Assembly (NCBI RefSeq): GCF_005697565.1
Contig: NZ_CP040004.1
Location: forward strand, 186,001-250,000
Source: Candidatus Nanosynbacter featherlites
GTDB taxonomy: Bacteria > Patescibacteriota > Saccharimonadia > Saccharimonadales > Saccharimonadaceae
DNA length: 64,000 nt
Direction: 5' to 3'
Positions 35,311 through 42,745 of this stretch are shown in pieces. The notes below the pieces were generated by a model. The model did not search any database and was not told the origin of the DNA. It saw only the letters and a program-made list of their open reading frames with translations. Position 1 is the stretch's first letter. Every line of letters begins with the position of its first letter. The position numbers were made by a program, and so were the translations under genes.

Positions 35311-35395
35311 CCAATGAGCAGTTAATCATGAATATTGGAAAGACAGAAATATACGGTAGGTGAAATGGTGTCAGCTATCTAGCGCTCAGGTGTAG

Positions 35396-35409
35396 TATAA
35401 TGACTTTCA
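35396..35409 (+). promoter_or_regulatory. Nudix gene -10 element, leaderless
   Basis: TATAAT (35396-35401) ends 7 nt before the ATG at 35409. An in-frame ATG at 35400 overlaps the -10 and is excluded. Confidence 0.55.
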
Positions 35410-35897
35410 TGTCAAACACTATCAAAGGACATATCATTACGCAGAATTTAGATGGCACAGATCATCTGGATTGTCTGTATCGCATCTCTCTCAAAGCGCT
35501 AATTTACAACGACGTTGGGCAAATTTTGGTCGTCAAAGAAATTGATCGGACGTATTGGGATTTGCCGGGTGGTGGCATGGACTTCGGTGAGACGATTGAA
35601 TCGTCACTGAAACGTGAGCTACACGAAGAAGTTGGCTACAAGGGTGATCTGCGTTATCAACTTTTTGACGCGTCGGATGAGATGTACATTGAGCGGATTG
35701 ACGCTAATCAAATCTGTTTTTATTGCCGTGTCTGGCCAGAGAATTTTGATTTTATGCCGGGCGAAGAGGGTGATGAGGTAATGTTTGTTGATCCTGAGGA
35801 ATTATTGCTTCAGAAGAGCGAGGTTGACGCGCCAGCTCGAGCGTATAGGGCGCATATGAAATGGCAAGAGATTAGTGGTTATATTAAGGTGATATAA
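35409..35897 (+). CDS. Nudix hydrolase
   Basis: This 162-residue protein has a complete Nudix box (Gly-x5-Glu-x7-Arg-Glu-x-x-Glu-Glu-x-Gly) in GMDFGETIESSLKRELHEEV, near residues 56-76. The enzyme hydrolyses a nucleoside diphosphate linked to another moiety; the substrate cannot be read from sequence. It is followed by the class I amidotransferase gene 7 nt downstream, which has its own -10. Confidence 0.92.
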   Translation: MSNTIKGHIITQNLDGTDHLDCLYRISLKALIYNDVGQILVVKEIDRTYWDLPGGGMDFGETIESSLKRELHEEVGYKGDLRYQLFDASDEMYIERIDANQICFYCRVWPENFDFMPGEEGDEVMFVDPEELLLQKSEVDAPARAYRAHMKWQEISGYIKVI

Positions 35898-35905
35898 TTG
35901 CGCTA
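35893..35905 (+). promoter_or_regulatory. Amidotransferase -10 element, leaderless
   Basis: TATAAT (35893-35898) overlaps the stop of the Nudix gene and ends 6 nt before the ATG at 35905. Confidence 0.5.
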
Positions 35906-36633
35906 TGACGAAACCATTTTTACTACTACAATCGCGCCCTGAGGCTGAAGCATCGGATGATGAATATCAAGCATTTTTGAGATTTGGTGGGCTAGAGGCT
36001 AACCAATTGGTGCGGCTGAGACTAGAACGCGGTGATGAGCCAGTGGTGAATTTGGATGATTATGCTGGGATCATCATGGGTGGCGGCCCGGCCAACTTCG
36101 CGTATGACGAAGCACAAAAATCGCTCGAGCAGAAGCAATTTGAAAGCTATATTTTACCATTGATGCGTCGAATCATTGAGGCAGACGCGCCATTTTTGGG
36201 AGCGTGTTTAGGTGTTGGCGCGGTGGTGACGGCCATGGGTGGACGGATGAGCTTTGACTATCCTGAGGCGGTTGGCGCGGTGGATATTGCTGCAACGCGC
36301 GAAGGCGAACAGGACGACTTATGTAAAGATTTTCCATCAGTTTTCCGCGGTTTTGTCGGGCACAAAGAGGGTGTGATGAATCCACCAAGCGGTTGCACGG
36401 TACTGGCTCGTTCAAGCACGTGTGTGCAAATGCTGCGTGCTGGCAACAATGTTTATGCCACGCAATTTCACCCTGAACTTGATGCTGATGGTCTGGCGCT
36501 GCGTATCAATATTTATAAGCACGCTGGCTATTTTGCCCCCGAAGAAGCCGACTTATTGATAGCCAATGCCCAGCAAGAAGTTATCACTTGGCCAGAGTTG
36601 GTACTGCGGCGGTTTGTGGAGCGATATCATTAA
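35905..36633 (+). CDS. Class I glutamine amidotransferase (GMP synthase-like)
   Basis: This 242-residue protein has a class I GATase fold. The nucleophilic Cys is in FLGACLGVGAV near residue 99, and the His-x-Glu pair in TQFHPELDADG near 190. There is no ATP-pyrophosphatase domain, so it is a stand-alone amidotransferase-like protein of the GuaA-like (COG0518) class. Such proteins may hydrolyse gamma-glutamyl compounds; the true substrate is unknown. Confidence 0.88.
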   Translation: MTKPFLLLQSRPEAEASDDEYQAFLRFGGLEANQLVRLRLERGDEPVVNLDDYAGIIMGGGPANFAYDEAQKSLEQKQFESYILPLMRRIIEADAPFLGACLGVGAVVTAMGGRMSFDYPEAVGAVDIAATREGEQDDLCKDFPSVFRGFVGHKEGVMNPPSGCTVLARSSTCVQMLRAGNNVYATQFHPELDADGLALRINIYKHAGYFAPEEADLLIANAQQEVITWPELVLRRFVERYH

Positions 36634-36649
36634 AAAAGTAAATCTGAGA

Positions 36650-36662
36650 TATAATAAAATCA
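36650..36662 (+). promoter_or_regulatory. Leaderless -10 element of the membrane-protein gene at 36662
   Basis: TATAAT (36650-36655) ends 6 nt before the ATG at 36662, which decides the start over longer in-frame options. Confidence 0.55.
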
Positions 36663-37225
36663 TGCGTATAATTCGTAGCGTTCAAGCCACAAGGTTTCGT
36701 CATATTGGGGTATTGCTTGTGCTTTTTCTCCTTGGTATGATGGCGATGCGGTTCGCGGCTAGTTATGTGTCGTCGGTTGCCAGTGGTGCGGGGATATTTG
36801 ATCTTAATTTTGGTAATGATGGTATTTATGTTCACGATAACCTTTTGGCGCTAGGCGACGCTGGTAGAAACGTCTATCTGTACACTTTTCTACCCATTGA
36901 CACTATTTATGCGGCGATATATGCGGTATTTTATGTCTATACTTTGGCGTTTTTCCTGCGGCGTACTGTGCCTAATTGGTGGAACCATACTCGATGGCTA
37001 GTATTGCTTCCTGTTCTAGGTGCTATATGTGACTGGTTGGAAAATATGTGTTTTGCTTTCATGCTTATCCAGCCTTCAACATCCGTAAATCCGTTATTAG
37101 TAACAAGCACTTCGCTACTAACTAAAGCAAAATTTGTCTTGGTGTATTTGTCGTTATCAATTGTGTTAGGGCTAGTACTAGGCTGGTTAGTGTGTTGTGC
37201 TCGTGTCAAGCGACGCCAGGAATAG
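36662..37225 (+). CDS. Hypothetical four-segment membrane protein
   Basis: This 187-residue protein is not recognised. Hydrophobic segments lie at about 15-40, 80-102, 118-140 and 155-178, separated by short loops; one loop contains DWLENMCFAFMLIQP. It starts with a basic MRIIRSVQATRFR. The frame is open further upstream into the amidotransferase gene, but the -10 at 36650 places the start at 36662. Confidence 0.65.
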   Translation: MRIIRSVQATRFRHIGVLLVLFLLGMMAMRFAASYVSSVASGAGIFDLNFGNDGIYVHDNLLALGDAGRNVYLYTFLPIDTIYAAIYAVFYVYTLAFFLRRTVPNWWNHTRWLVLLPVLGAICDWLENMCFAFMLIQPSTSVNPLLVTSTSLLTKAKFVLVYLSLSIVLGLVLGWLVCCARVKRRQE

Positions 37226-37275
37226 TAGGTGTTTTATTTACATATCGTTAAGCGTACAGCTGGAGCCGTGTGTGC

Positions 37276-37288
37276 TATAATAACCATA
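37276..37288 (+). promoter_or_regulatory. SDR gene -10 element, leaderless
   Basis: TATAAT (37276-37281) ends 6 nt before the ATG at 37288. Confidence 0.55.
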
Positions 37289-37956
37289 TGCATATTATTC
37301 TTGGTGGGACGAGTGGGCTTGGCCTGGAAATGGCCAGGCAGCTCAGAGAAAGCGGCAAGCGTGTGCTGGTACTGGGGAAGACGCATAACGCTCAGGAGCA
37401 TGGCGAGGGATTCCCGTTGGACGTGTACTATCCCGAGCAGGTTGAAGCAGCGCCAGCGCGGATTGAGCAGATTTTGGGCGGCGACGCCATTGAACAATTT
37501 GTGTGGGCAGCGGGCTATGGCTGGCGTGGTAATTTTGAAGATCAGTTGGATGCACGCTCCATGGCGGAGGTGAACTTTGCTGGTGCGCTGCCACTGGTAC
37601 AGTGGGCGTGGCGCAAGATGGCCCGTCAACATCAGAAGTCAGTGTTAACCATCATCGGTTCGACCAGTAGCGTCAAAGCTCGCGGGGACGAAGCGGTATA
37701 CGTGGCAACCAAACATGCCCAAGCAGGGCTGGCGCGCAGTTTGGGGATGCAGGCAGATGAACAGAAATTACCAGTGAAAGTCGCGCTGTTTTTGCCTGGC
37801 GCCATGAAAACGCCGTTCTGGAATGGCCGAGAGCTACCAGTTGACTATCTGTTTTTCAATGACCCAGCCAAAGTGGCCGCGCACATCATTAACGCGGTTA
37901 ATCACCAGCAGCAACCATTCCTCGAATGGGCGCTACCAAAGGGTACGTTGACGTAA
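37288..37956 (+). CDS. Short-chain dehydrogenase/reductase
   Basis: This 222-residue protein has the SDR nucleotide-binding motif GGTSGLG near residues 6-12, a segment reading WAAGYGWRG in place of the usual NNAG, catalytic Ser in IIGSTSS, and the Tyr-x3-Lys pair in VYVATKHAQAG. It is an oxidoreductase of unknown substrate. The start at 37288 is fixed by the -10; the upstream in-frame ATG at 37270 lies before it. Confidence 0.88.
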   Translation: MHIILGGTSGLGLEMARQLRESGKRVLVLGKTHNAQEHGEGFPLDVYYPEQVEAAPARIEQILGGDAIEQFVWAAGYGWRGNFEDQLDARSMAEVNFAGALPLVQWAWRKMARQHQKSVLTIIGSTSSVKARGDEAVYVATKHAQAGLARSLGMQADEQKLPVKVALFLPGAMKTPFWNGRELPVDYLFFNDPAKVAAHIINAVNHQQQPFLEWALPKGTLT

Positions 37957-37969
37957 GTTTTTTTCGTGA

Positions 37970-37982
37970 TATAGTCAAGCTA
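37970..37982 (+). promoter_or_regulatory. yvcK -10 element, leaderless
   Basis: TATAGT (37970-37975) ends 6 nt before the ATG at 37982. Confidence 0.5.
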
Positions 37983-38980
37983 TGGAACTGATGGGTATAA
38001 ACATTGTCGTTATCGGCGGCGGTACGGGTAGCTTCACATTACTGAGTGGATTAAAAAATTATACACACAACATTACCGCCTTGGTTAACATGGTGGATGA
38101 TGGTGGATCAACAGGACAGTTGAGGGATGAATTGGGGGTTTTGCCGGCTGGTGATGTCCGGCAGTGCTTGGTGGCGCTGAGTACCTCACCAAAGGTGAGA
38201 GACCTGTTTAACTACCGTTTTGATGAAGGTAGTATGAAAGGCCACGCGTTCGGCAATCTATTCATGGCAGCCCTAGAAAAAATGACTGGTAATTTTACCG
38301 AAGCTGTCAAAGTGGCTGGAGAAGTGCTCAATATCCGAGGACGAGTAGAGCCCATCACATTTGATAATATAACGCTTGTTACGCGACTGGCCGACGGCAC
38401 GGTTGTCAGGGGTCAGCATGAGGCTGAATCATTGATCATCCCGGTTGGTGAGCGTCCGTGGTTAGACCTGGAGCCGACTGCTCGCATCAATCCTCAGGCG
38501 CGGCAGGCGATACTAGACGCGGACTTGGTGGTGATTGCGCCGGGGCTGCTGTATGGTAGTCTGGCGCCGGCTCTGTTGGTCAGTGGCGTAACGCGCGCGC
38601 TCGCTGAGACCAAGGCTAAAAAGGTATACGTTTGTAATCTGGTGAACAAGCCTGGTCAGACTGATGAGTTTACGGTTGCGGATTATGCCAGTGAAATTGA
38701 ACGGTTTGCAGGTGTCAAATTGGACCATGTATTGTACAATAACCATCGCCCGTCGCAGGAATTGATCGACCGGTATGCTAAAGATGGCGAACTGTTGGTC
38801 GAGTGGAACAAAGAAGAGCTGAAAAAGAAGCATTTTTACGCTTCGGGAAAACGATTGATCGCTGATGAAGTTTGGGAGAACACCAACGCTGCCAGTGACC
38901 CGCTGGCAGCACAACGCAGTTTGATTCGACACGACGCTGACAGAGTAGCACGCGAGTTGATGCGAATTTATTTTGCCTAG
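37982..38980 (+). CDS. yvcK: YvcK/CofD-like family protein
   Basis: This 332-residue protein matches the YvcK (gluconeogenesis factor) family: NIVVIGGGTGSFTLLSGLK near 7-25, MVDDGGSTGQLRDELGVLPAGD near 42-63, and YVCNLVNKPGQTDEFT near 217. Family members bind UDP-sugars and, in Firmicutes and Actinobacteria, help regulate peptidoglycan precursor supply. The start could also be three codons later (37991), but the -10 spacing supports 37982. Confidence 0.92.
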   Translation: MELMGINIVVIGGGTGSFTLLSGLKNYTHNITALVNMVDDGGSTGQLRDELGVLPAGDVRQCLVALSTSPKVRDLFNYRFDEGSMKGHAFGNLFMAALEKMTGNFTEAVKVAGEVLNIRGRVEPITFDNITLVTRLADGTVVRGQHEAESLIIPVGERPWLDLEPTARINPQARQAILDADLVVIAPGLLYGSLAPALLVSGVTRALAETKAKKVYVCNLVNKPGQTDEFTVADYASEIERFAGVKLDHVLYNNHRPSQELIDRYAKDGELLVEWNKEELKKKHFYASGKRLIADEVWENTNAASDPLAAQRSLIRHDADRVARELMRIYFA

Positions 38981-39011
38981 ATAAATTGAGACTGTAAAGG
39001 AAGTACTATAC

Positions 39012-39055
39012 TTGCAAAATATTATATTTTGTGATATAGTGTGATCTGTTGATTA
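39012..39055 (+). promoter_or_regulatory. Promoter of the 567-aa gene
   Basis: TTGCAA (39012-39017), exactly 17 nt, TATAGT (39035-39040); the ATG at 39055 follows after 14 nt, leaving a leader of about 7 nt without a Shine-Dalgarno site. Confidence 0.65.
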
Positions 39056-40758
39056 TGACAAATAATACACAAAAGTCAGAAAAGACGATTGATAATTCTG
39101 GTAACTTCTCTCGGAGAGGTGAGATATTTTATCATTCTGAAGCCTTGTCCAAGGAATTGGTGGAGACGTTTAGTGGTCATCACATGACGCCAGCCCGTCG
39201 CTTGGCGGCAAGACTGATCATAGAGATGCCGACGGACATTGAAGAGAATGAACGTATTGACTACATCACATCGGCGCTTGACAATGATGAAACCATAACC
39301 ACCGAGTCTCACCGAGATGTGGTGATTGGTATTCTTGAGGACTACAAAGTCTTACAGGGTTTGTTTGAATCGTATATTGAAGGAGTTGACGAGACGACAC
39401 TACAGGGTAAAGCATTGCGGCTGGAGGACGGTCAGCAAATCCCTGGTGATTTAGGAGAGGACAATACGCAAAGTCCGTGGTCTGAGAATCCGCCAATCCC
39501 AGCGCCACGTATCGATGATTTGATCAAAACGTTTTCAACTAAGGGTGAGGGTGCTCAGGGTATTGGACTAGAAACAGCGATGATCGTCGGGGCGGTAACA
39601 CTTGCCAAACTAAAGGCTACTCCGTATCATGATGCTGCAGCTTATAAACAGGCGGTGTTTGCTAAAAACTTTTTAATTCCCGTGTGTAGTATTGTTGGTC
39701 TTGATAATTTGGAGTCCGAGCTGAATGATGAAGTAGATATCATTACTGGGCGAAATATTGGCGATGGCATGGATGGCAGCGATTTGAGTAATGATATTGA
39801 TTCGCTTTTGAACGAGGTAGACAGAGTGATATCGCTGCATTTTGGCCCTAAGGACTCGGTCAATCCTGAGCGATTTAATTTTGCTATGAATAATATTAAG
39901 CAAATTTTTTCTAGGTTGCTTGGTAAACCAGATTTGCGGCCAGCTGTGGAGACGACCTCACCCCACAATACGCTGTTTGAGGTTGGTACTGTGACTCTGC
40001 AAAGCGGTAGTAGGCTAGAAGCGCGAGCTCGCGGTAAGGGACGAGGCTCGTATTTGAGAAAGTTTCTAAGGCGTATAGGATATTATGAGCCACATTCTCA
40101 ACCACTGAAGGATGAGGGAGAATTCCATCCGATTGATCTATACGGCATGGTGGTGATTGCTGAGGATGATACGCAGATGGCTGATGCATATGTTGAGGCA
40201 GTGGTTAATGCTTTGAATGACGAGAATATTACGCCATATCCGTCACCTGGACGCGATAAGGAATGCTTTGTCATCAAGGGATCTCCAGAATTTCAGGATA
40301 ATATTCGCAGGGCAGTCCTTGAGAGGATTCCTGACGCCGACATGGAATTATTTAGTTTTAAAGACAGCGGCAGGGACTTTACTGACGCAAAAATTACTGG
40401 TTTTTCTGAGACGGGTGACAAGCGTGTGCCATTTGCACCATTTGAGATGCAATTCTCGACGCCAGATGCTCGCTTGGTGGCACGAACTGGTAAAAAGGCG
40501 GCGCACTTCTTCTTTAAACTGCGCAAGATATATGGTGATTTAGTGAATATGACTGATGAGACAGCTGATGCAATAATTGACATTTGGCAGCGTAAACAGG
40601 ATTACTTTACGAGCCCTGAAGATGGTTCTAAGGAAGATCATCTAACGAACCAGAGCCGTGAACGAGTGGTTCACTTTAAGGAGAAGGCGTTAGATAAACG
40701 CGAGTTGTTATTAAAGCGTGTTCGCGATATGGCTAGATCAGCGCTGAATGGTATATAA
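39055..40758 (+). CDS. Unknown protein, possibly a divergent RelA/SpoT-fold protein
   Basis: This 567-residue soluble protein has no clear known domain. Two parts recall RelA/SpoT homologs: a helical region near 188-215 (TPYHDAAAYKQAVFAKNFLI, then GLDNLESELND) like the HD-domain tail, and a segment from about 355 with DLYGMVVIAED, a Lys/Asp-rich middle, and PFEMQFSTPD near 461, like the synthetase DLxGxR and P-x-E-(I/M)-Q-(I/F)-x-T motifs. The HD metal residues and the GYxSxH motif are not obvious. I start at ATG 39055; a TTG two codons upstream is less likely. The RSH link is a weak inference. Confidence 0.55.
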   Translation: MTNNTQKSEKTIDNSGNFSRRGEIFYHSEALSKELVETFSGHHMTPARRLAARLIIEMPTDIEENERIDYITSALDNDETITTESHRDVVIGILEDYKVLQGLFESYIEGVDETTLQGKALRLEDGQQIPGDLGEDNTQSPWSENPPIPAPRIDDLIKTFSTKGEGAQGIGLETAMIVGAVTLAKLKATPYHDAAAYKQAVFAKNFLIPVCSIVGLDNLESELNDEVDIITGRNIGDGMDGSDLSNDIDSLLNEVDRVISLHFGPKDSVNPERFNFAMNNIKQIFSRLLGKPDLRPAVETTSPHNTLFEVGTVTLQSGSRLEARARGKGRGSYLRKFLRRIGYYEPHSQPLKDEGEFHPIDLYGMVVIAEDDTQMADAYVEAVVNALNDENITPYPSPGRDKECFVIKGSPEFQDNIRRAVLERIPDADMELFSFKDSGRDFTDAKITGFSETGDKRVPFAPFEMQFSTPDARLVARTGKKAAHFFFKLRKIYGDLVNMTDETADAIIDIWQRKQDYFTSPEDGSKEDHLTNQSRERVVHFKEKALDKRELLLKRVRDMARSALNGI

Positions 40759-40767
40759 TTAGCTATA
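40754..40767 (+). promoter_or_regulatory. RNase H gene -10 element, leaderless
   Basis: TATAAT (40754-40759), inside the end of the previous gene, ends 7 nt before the ATG at 40767. Confidence 0.5.
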
Positions 40768-41192
40768 TGACGATTTACTACACTGACGGTTCTGCTTCGC
40801 CAAATCCCGGTCCAGGTGGGTTTGCGGTGATTCGTGATCTTGAGCCGTGGATTTTGGGCTCAGAGGACGGTGAGACGACTAACATTCGCATGGAAGGCAA
40901 GGCGCTGATAGCGGCGCTTCAGGACGCGGACGAGGCGCCGTGCGTGATCTACACTGACAGCGAATTTTGGATCAATGTGGTGACCAAGTGGGCGCCAGGT
41001 TGGCAGCAGCGCGGCTGGACAAAGAAGGGCGGTGAGATCAAAAATCTGGACATTGTGCGTGAGCTATATGAGCTGTATTCAAATTCGCAGGCAGAACTCC
41101 GCTGGGTGCGCGGTCATGAGGGCGACGAAGGTAATGAGTTGGCGGATGAGTGGGCCAACCGAGCGCGTGAAGGCGAGAGATTGACTAAATAA
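40767..41192 (+). CDS. rnhA: Ribonuclease HI
   Basis: This 141-residue protein matches RNase HI. The first catalytic Asp is Asp7 in YYTDGSASPNPGPGG; the Glu is in IRMEGKALIAAL, the second Asp in IYTDSEFWIN, and the last acidic site with its His in VRGHEGDEGNELADEWA. It removes RNA from RNA-DNA hybrids. It is followed by a separately promoted gene. Confidence 0.95.
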   Translation: MTIYYTDGSASPNPGPGGFAVIRDLEPWILGSEDGETTNIRMEGKALIAALQDADEAPCVIYTDSEFWINVVTKWAPGWQQRGWTKKGGEIKNLDIVRELYELYSNSQAELRWVRGHEGDEGNELADEWANRAREGERLTK

Positions 41193-41217
41193 TATATTTC
41201 TGATATAATATAAAACA
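41181..41217 (+). promoter_or_regulatory. Near-consensus leaderless promoter of the 170-aa gene
   Basis: TTGACT (41181-41186), exactly 17 nt, TATAAT (41204-41209), then 7 nt to the ATG at 41217. This is the best consensus match among the leaderless promoters; its -35 lies inside the rnhA coding end. Confidence 0.75.
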
Positions 41218-41729
41218 TGAGCGAATTACACGTGCCAGACCGCGTGCAGCTTGAGTTACATCCGTTTTACTCCTATCCAGATTCGGCTGATTTGCTGTAC
41301 GCACGCCTTGGTGTTGCCACGGCGGTTGATCTTCGTGGTGATGCATTATATGTCAGGGCAGGTGTCGGTGATAGTAAGGATCACGATAAACTAGCTGGCA
41401 AGGTTGATCCAGATAGTGATAAAAATATAGCACTACCGTCTGAGATGTATGCAAAGCAGGGAATAGTGACTATATGGTATTATCCTAACATGGGAGACAG
41501 GCTTGAAGGGCTGGCTGGTCCGATGGTGAAGCAAGGTCTTAACCCAGAGGCCAACCTGACACGTGAACAGACGACGCAGTGTTTAAAAATGGCCGCCTTG
41601 GCAATCGGTTTATTTGTAGTCCAACCGCCACATGAGGTATTGAAACAGGAAGATCTCAGTAAGATTATGGTGGATGAAACAATGTTGACTGAAGCAGATA
41701 GACAATTTGGTCGATATATAACCTCCTAG
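41217..41729 (+). CDS. Hypothetical protein
   Basis: I do not recognise this 170-residue soluble protein. It starts MSELHVPDRVQLELHPF, has a beta-rich first half with many Asp and Val, a segment VTIWYYPNMGDRLEGLAG, and a helical second half with a hydrophobic stretch KMAALAIGLFVVQPP. It has a very strong leaderless promoter and lies just upstream of the KwaB-like/Pif1 pair, but its 36-bp gap and separate promoter of the next gene mean that a shared role is uncertain. Confidence 0.6.
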   Translation: MSELHVPDRVQLELHPFYSYPDSADLLYARLGVATAVDLRGDALYVRAGVGDSKDHDKLAGKVDPDSDKNIALPSEMYAKQGIVTIWYYPNMGDRLEGLAGPMVKQGLNPEANLTREQTTQCLKMAALAIGLFVVQPPHEVLKQEDLSKIMVDETMLTEADRQFGRYITS

Positions 41730-41738
41730 CTGGCGGTG

Positions 41739-41765
41739 CCTAGTAAAAATTGCTATACTAGGGTA
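41739..41765 (+). promoter_or_regulatory. Operator-like dyad over the -10 of the KwaB-like/Pif1 pair
   Basis: CCTAGTA (41739-41745) and TACTAGG (41756-41762) form a perfect 7-bp inverted repeat with a 10-nt spacer. The right arm overlaps the -10 TATACT (41754-41759), which ends 6 nt before the ATG at 41766. It may be a repressor site, or less likely a weak terminator for the upstream gene. Confidence 0.55.
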
Positions 41766-42743
41766 ATGGAAGAAGTGAGGGAAACGACTGATATTTTTTT
41801 GTGGGCGAATCAAACTGACGCGAAAAAGAACGATTTACAGATTGAGCTGTTCTTATTTAATAAAAATTACACGCCGTATGCTATGCCTTTGAAGGGCGAT
41901 GTTGAGCAGCAGCTGCGACCGTTATTCTTGTTTGATTATATCAATCAAGTTACTTTAGGGGCGGGCACTGGCCTCAGTGTGCGGGACTATGAGCTGAGCG
42001 AAGCGGAAGAAAACGTGCTACTGCGGACGGATCTCGCCAAGGTTGGCCGAGCGGAAACCTTGATTCATTTGATTGAACATGAGCGCGGCGACATCGTGGA
42101 GTTTTCGGAAACCGAGCATGAGTTTAAGCGAATGAAGGGCGTGCTGGCGCGGTTTACCGATCCAAATGATCCAGAAAGAATCTTTTATACAGCCAAGCTG
42201 ATCCAGCAGGGGCAGACGCTCAAAAGTGCGCTGGCGTGGGAGTTTTCTGACGGCAAGTTTGGTGCATTTAAGGCGGAAGTCGGTTTTAAGGTGCCGGATG
42301 ATAACCAAGCGCTGATCATCGGTCAGGATATTTTTGCCTTTAATCCAGGCAAGTTTGAGCGGATGTTTGGCTATGAGTACAAGAAGCAGGTGATTGCCGA
42401 TAAGAAAGTGGCGGAAATTGAAAAGCAATATAAGCTAAGTTTTCCTGAAGGGCTGGACCTGAATGCGCTGGTCAAGGAACGCAAAAAGACCATCAATAAG
42501 TTGCAAAAATTGGAGATCGGCGAGGTCAAACAAGAGCAGGTGCTGGACTATGCCGACGAGATGCAATTGGAGCTAATGAGCGATGATAACGGCGCGATTA
42601 TCATCATGGATGGCAATGATCTGGATATGTTTGTGAACTTGATCAACGAGGACTACATTGAGAGCAAAATTACCGGCAAGCGCTACGAAATTAAATCGAA
42701 AAAACTGTTGGGCGAGCCAGAAGGCGAACCGCCACGAGGTTAA
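41766..42743 (+). CDS. DUF4868 (KwaB-like) protein
   Basis: This 325-residue soluble protein matches my memory of DUF4868, the family of KwaB from the Kiwa antiphage system. The match is clearest in the C-terminal part: a helix with MFGYEYKKQVIADKKV, the stretch FPEGLDLNALVKERKKTINKL, and the end DLDMFVNLINEDYIESKITGKRYEIKSKKLL. KwaA, the membrane partner in Kiwa, is not present nearby. Instead a Pif1-like helicase gene starts 3 bases after the stop, so the two are translationally coupled. The start at 41766 is set by the TATACT element; an upstream in-frame ATG at 41736 lies before it. A defence role is inference. Confidence 0.65.
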   Translation: MEEVRETTDIFLWANQTDAKKNDLQIELFLFNKNYTPYAMPLKGDVEQQLRPLFLFDYINQVTLGAGTGLSVRDYELSEAEENVLLRTDLAKVGRAETLIHLIEHERGDIVEFSETEHEFKRMKGVLARFTDPNDPERIFYTAKLIQQGQTLKSALAWEFSDGKFGAFKAEVGFKVPDDNQALIIGQDIFAFNPGKFERMFGYEYKKQVIADKKVAEIEKQYKLSFPEGLDLNALVKERKKTINKLQKLEIGEVKQEQVLDYADEMQLELMSDDNGAIIIMDGNDLDMFVNLINEDYIESKITGKRYEIKSKKLLGEPEGEPPRG

Positions 42744-42745
42744 CT

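Noticed and set aside
41217..41729. The 170-aa protein as a KwaA-like partner of the DUF4868 gene
   Set aside because: KwaA is a multi-segment membrane protein; this protein is soluble with at most one hydrophobic stretch and has a separate promoter.
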